The notes below the pieces were generated by a model, which was not told the origin of the DNA, did no database searches, and saw nothing but the letters and a program-made list of their open reading frames with translations. From the NCBI RefSeq assembly GCF_000172075.1, contig NZ_ABIC01000034.1:1-47647 (forward strand): 47,647 nt of DNA, read 5' to 3'. This stretch comes from Shewanella benthica KT99 (GTDB taxonomy: Bacteria; Pseudomonadota; Gammaproteobacteria; Enterobacterales; Shewanellaceae). Below are positions 45,025 through 47,647 of this stretch, piece after piece (position 1 is the first letter of the stretch; every line of letters starts with the position of its first letter). Made by a program: the position numbers and the translations under genes.

Positions 45025-47109
45025 CTAGTGTGATTGGTTCTTGGCAAGCCTTTCACTGTCGACGAGATCTAAGGTGATATAGACAGTTTCATCGAGGAAG
45101 GCATCGGGGATGTTAACTTCTTCCTCATTCGACTTAGCCTCTTTATCATCGCTACTGGTCTCATCTTTATCATCCAAAGTTTTGACGATTTCTAAGCCTT
45201 GCTTAACACGACGTTCATTGAGTCTCTCGAGCTGTTTCTTTTCATTGCTTTCTCGATCGGCAACACGCTCGCTCTCGACTAATGACACTGTAGTTTCATT
45301 GTGATGCAGCTTAAAATCGACGATATCTTGGTTAACATATCCAAATTCCACATCGTTTTTTATGCGCTCTTGGTGTTTAGAATCTAAACGAGTCACCAGA
45401 TTAGGATTGATGTCACCTAAGGTGCCATATTGAGCCACAGGCACCTTGTCCCAAGGCAGTGCATTATCTTCTTCGGCCTCACCATACTCACCCGGCTCTA
45501 ATGCGCTCGGGAAAAAGATGTCGGGTGTCACACCTTTGAGTTGGGTGCTACCACCATTGATGCGATAAAACTTAGCTATCGTGTATTGCACATGACCAAT
45601 AGGTTTATCATACATGTCATAGATGCGACCTAGACTCTTGTGTTGCTGCACAGTACCTTTACCAAATGTAGATTCTCCCACAATTAGCGCACGATCGTAA
45701 TCTTGCAATGCCGCAGCAAAAATTTCAGATGCCGATGCGCTGTATCTGTCCACCATCACAGTCAATGGACCGCTATAGCTGGTACGGCCATCATTGTCAC
45801 GATTCTGTGAAACCTTGCCGTTAGCATCTCTTATCTGAACCACTGGACCTTGCTCGATAAACAACCCGGTCAGCAAAGTGGCCTCGGTTAATGCACCGCC
45901 GCCATTGCCTCTAAGGTCGATGATGATACCTTCAACTTGGGCTTCTTTGAGTTTAACCAGCTCTTTAGCCACATCTTTTGATAGGTTCATATAGAAACCA
46001 GGGATCTGAATGACACCCACTTTACGATTTGCGTAGAGGCCATTATCAGGCTCTATCACTTCGGATGTTGCCGCTCTATCTTCGAGACGTATCTTATCTC
46101 TGATGATGACGACTTCAAAAGACTTCGCCGAAGAGCCCCCCTTCTTAGGTAAAATTTGCAGCACAACTTTGCTGCCTTTAGGACCCTTAATCAGTTCGAC
46201 TACATCGTCTAATCGCCAACCGATGACATCGACGATCTCCTTACCTTCTTGACCTACACCAATGATTTTATCTTCGGGAAATAACTTTTCACTGGCCGCC
46301 GCTGGACCACCCGCCACAAGACTCTTGATAACTGTGTAATCATCATCCATTTGCAATACCGCACCAATCCCCTCAAGGCTCAGGTTCATCTCCATCTGGA
46401 AACGTTCGGCATTACGCGGTGAAAGATAACTCGTGTGTGGCTCGATGGTTCGAGAGAATGCATTCATCACACCTTGGAATACATCTTCACTCTTAGTCTG
46501 ACTCAAACGTTTTATCGCATTGTTATAACGTTTTTCAAGCACTGGGACTATCTCGTCCCATGTCTTACCGGTCAATTTCAAGTTTAATGCATCGTATTTT
46601 ACACGTTGACGCCAAAGCTCATCCACTTTCGCTTCATCTTTTGGCCAGGTCGCATTATCACGATCATACTGATATTTGTCATTAGGGACAGTGAAGTCCA
46701 TCTCTTTGTCTAATAAGGTAAGTGCGTAAGCAAAACGGTCGTAACGTCTTTGTTGAACCCGTTCAAACATCTTATAAGCAGGTGTCAAATCACCGCTTTT
46801 AAGCATGTCGTCGAACTGTTTCGAATACATGTTGAAACTATCAATATCGCTCTGAAGCAGCACATTACGTCGATAATCCAGCTGCTTCAAATAACGTTTA
46901 AACACTTGCTCGGAAAAAGCATCATCTAAATCGAATCTGTGATAGTGAGAACGAGTGAAAAGGCCTGTCACGCGCTTGCTCGCAACTTTATGTTGTGGCT
47001 CCTGCGTTAAAGCGGGTAACTCGCTGAATGGAATTGTAGGTGTTAACGCCCACGCCGAAAATCCGACAAAAATACTGGCGATTGAGACAGCCAAGGTAAT
47101 TTTTCGCAT
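45025..47109 (-). CDS. prc: Tail-specific carboxy-terminal processing protease
   Basis: Periplasmic serine protease that removes C-terminal parts of target proteins, including ssrA-tagged proteins and cell-wall hydrolases. From 47109 it has 694 residues (E. coli Prc 682). The signal peptide is MRKITLAVSIASIFVGFSAW. An N-terminal helical domain and a PDZ domain (about 230-325, SLEGIGAVLQM) are followed by the catalytic dyad, with Ser in YSASASEIF and Lys 25 residues later in TFGKGTVQ, and a C-terminal DUF3340 region. Start 47109 is preferred over 47157 because AAGGAG stands 11 bases before it and it yields a clean signal peptide just after the proQ stop, as in the conserved proQ-prc order. Confidence 0.95.
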   Translation of the reverse strand: MRKITLAVSIASIFVGFSAWALTPTIPFSELPALTQEPQHKVASKRVTGLFTRSHYHRFDLDDAFSEQVFKRYLKQLDYRRNVLLQSDIDSFNMYSKQFDDMLKSGDLTPAYKMFERVQQRRYDRFAYALTLLDKEMDFTVPNDKYQYDRDNATWPKDEAKVDELWRQRVKYDALNLKLTGKTWDEIVPVLEKRYNNAIKRLSQTKSEDVFQGVMNAFSRTIEPHTSYLSPRNAERFQMEMNLSLEGIGAVLQMDDDYTVIKSLVAGGPAAASEKLFPEDKIIGVGQEGKEIVDVIGWRLDDVVELIKGPKGSKVVLQILPKKGGSSAKSFEVVIIRDKIRLEDRAATSEVIEPDNGLYANRKVGVIQIPGFYMNLSKDVAKELVKLKEAQVEGIIIDLRGNGGGALTEATLLTGLFIEQGPVVQIRDANGKVSQNRDNDGRTSYSGPLTVMVDRYSASASEIFAAALQDYDRALIVGESTFGKGTVQQHKSLGRIYDMYDKPIGHVQYTIAKFYRINGGSTQLKGVTPDIFFPSALEPGEYGEAEEDNALPWDKVPVAQYGTLGDINPNLVTRLDSKHQERIKNDVEFGYVNQDIVDFKLHHNETTVSLVESERVADRESNEKKQLERLNERRVKQGLEIVKTLDDKDETSSDDKEAKSNEEEVNIPDAFLDETVYITLDLVDSERLAKNQSH

Positions 47110-47134
47110 CAAGCAAGTTACTCCTTTACTAAAA

Positions 47135-47647
47135 TTAAAGCATGATGAGCTCAACATTAACTTTTATGGTTAAGCCTGAGTCTAATTGGACTTGAACATC
47201 ATTTCTCTTAATGTCAACGATAACACCAGAAACTGGCGACTTACCAAGTTTGATACTAACACGCTGATTTTGTTTCAGCTCATTTAACACTGCTGGCGTC
47301 AAATTAACAACTGGTGCAGGTTCTTTCGCTGGTTTGGCTCGTTTAGGCACGGATTTCTTGGCTTGCTTAGCAGCTTGCACTTCCTTCCTTGCCGCCGCAG
47401 CTTTTTCTACACGTTTCGCCTTCGCTTTTTCCTGACTCTCTTTAAGCGTCGATTGTGCGTGTTCGACATGTTCTTGCTCCAACTCTCCACACTCTTTTCC
47501 TTCGAGGTCGATGCGCTGAACACCTGCTTTTACACCCTTCAGATAACGCCAACTACTCGTATAGCGTCTCAAAGCAATTCTCAATTGAGTTTTACTGACT
47601 TTAGAATCATCAGCTAACCTTTCAGCCAACTCCTGAAACAATCCAAT
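47135..47647 (-). CDS. proQ: RNA chaperone ProQ (5' end outside window)
   Basis: FinO-domain RNA chaperone that binds many mRNAs and small RNAs and, in E. coli, influences ProP levels. About 171 C-terminal residues are visible, ending 25 bases before the prc start. The FinO domain tail is seen (IGLFQELAERL, SKTQLRIALRRYTSSWRYL, KGVKAGVQRIDLEG). A long Ala/Lys-rich linker (about 80-130 of the visible part) and the C-terminal Tudor-like domain (QRVSIKLGKSPVSGVIVD, VQVQLDSGLTIKVNVELI) follow. The frame is open to the window edge. The missing N-terminus, about 40 residues, is inferred from the family. The proQ-prc pair is conserved in gammaproteobacteria. Confidence 0.95.
   Translation of the reverse strand: MGLFQELAERLADDSKVSKTQLRIALRRYTSSWRYLKGVKAGVQRIDLEGKECGELEQEHVEHAQSTLKESQEKAKAKRVEKAAAARKEVQAAKQAKKSVPKRAKPAKEPAPVVNLTPAVLNELKQNQRVSIKLGKSPVSGVIVDIKRNDVQVQLDSGLTIKVNVELIML

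Noticed and set aside
47135..47641. TTG at 47641 as the real start of ProQ
   Set aside because: The frame stays open upstream (IGL...) to the window edge and the FinO domain is incomplete, so the gene is cut by the window and does not begin there.

Overview
The window looks like chromosomal DNA of a marine gammaproteobacterium, most likely Shewanella or a close relative. The grounds are the protein sequences (RlmKL, ZapC, DUF3466, the 180-kDa NAD-glutamate dehydrogenase, YcbZ/LonH next to FabA) and two gene neighbourhoods also known from E. coli: uvrY-uvrC-pgsA-tRNA(Gly/Cys/Leu), and lonH-fabA-rmf...uup-rlmKL...zapC-pyrD. The species cannot be fixed from sequence reading alone.

Layout. 1-2510: polyamine genes on the minus strand, speA followed by a eukaryotic-class S-adenosylmethionine decarboxylase cut by the window edge. 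2852-6286: plus-strand CvfB/YitL-type S1 protein, YceH, and a two-gene ABC-2 exporter. 6711-8759: a cold-shock protein with a long leader, then rlmA and a neighbour, each broken by a one-base frameshift. 8876-10954: decayed DNA with a REP-associated transposase relic, a large nested inverted repeat, an orphan MSHA-like pilin and a GGDEF remnant. 11018-14768: tRNA-Leu, tRNA-Cys, a degenerate tRNA-Gly-like element, then pgsA, uvrC and uvrY. 15145-17734: a graveyard of mobile DNA (dead IS1595 and IS30 transposases, a McrC tail, an integrase N-terminus) ending beside tRNA-Ser(UGA), probably the remains of an island integrated at that tRNA.

18185-29729 is a housekeeping block: lonH, fabA, a frameshifted rmf, a HAF-repeat DUF3466 protein, uup, a small glutaredoxin-like protein, rlmKL, two identical initiator tRNAs, zapC and pyrD. 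29794-34632 is the giant NAD-glutamate dehydrogenase. 34899-41737 is a four-gene envelope operon (DUF1302 outer-membrane protein, DUF1329, YCF48-like propeller, RND/MMPL exporter) behind a regulatory region with a 36-bp near-palindrome. 42063-47647 holds a DUF2835 protein, pepN, prc and the 3' part of proQ.

The best candidate for an under-described system is the DUF1302-DUF1329-YCF48-RND operon, which reads as a possible trans-envelope hydrophobic-substrate transport machine. The next most interesting item is the tRNA-Gly-like element, whose acceptor, anticodon and T stems still pair although its D- and T-loops are grossly enlarged. Three otherwise intact genes (rlmA, its upstream neighbour and rmf) each lack one base, so either recent gene decay or indel errors in the source sequence must be considered.
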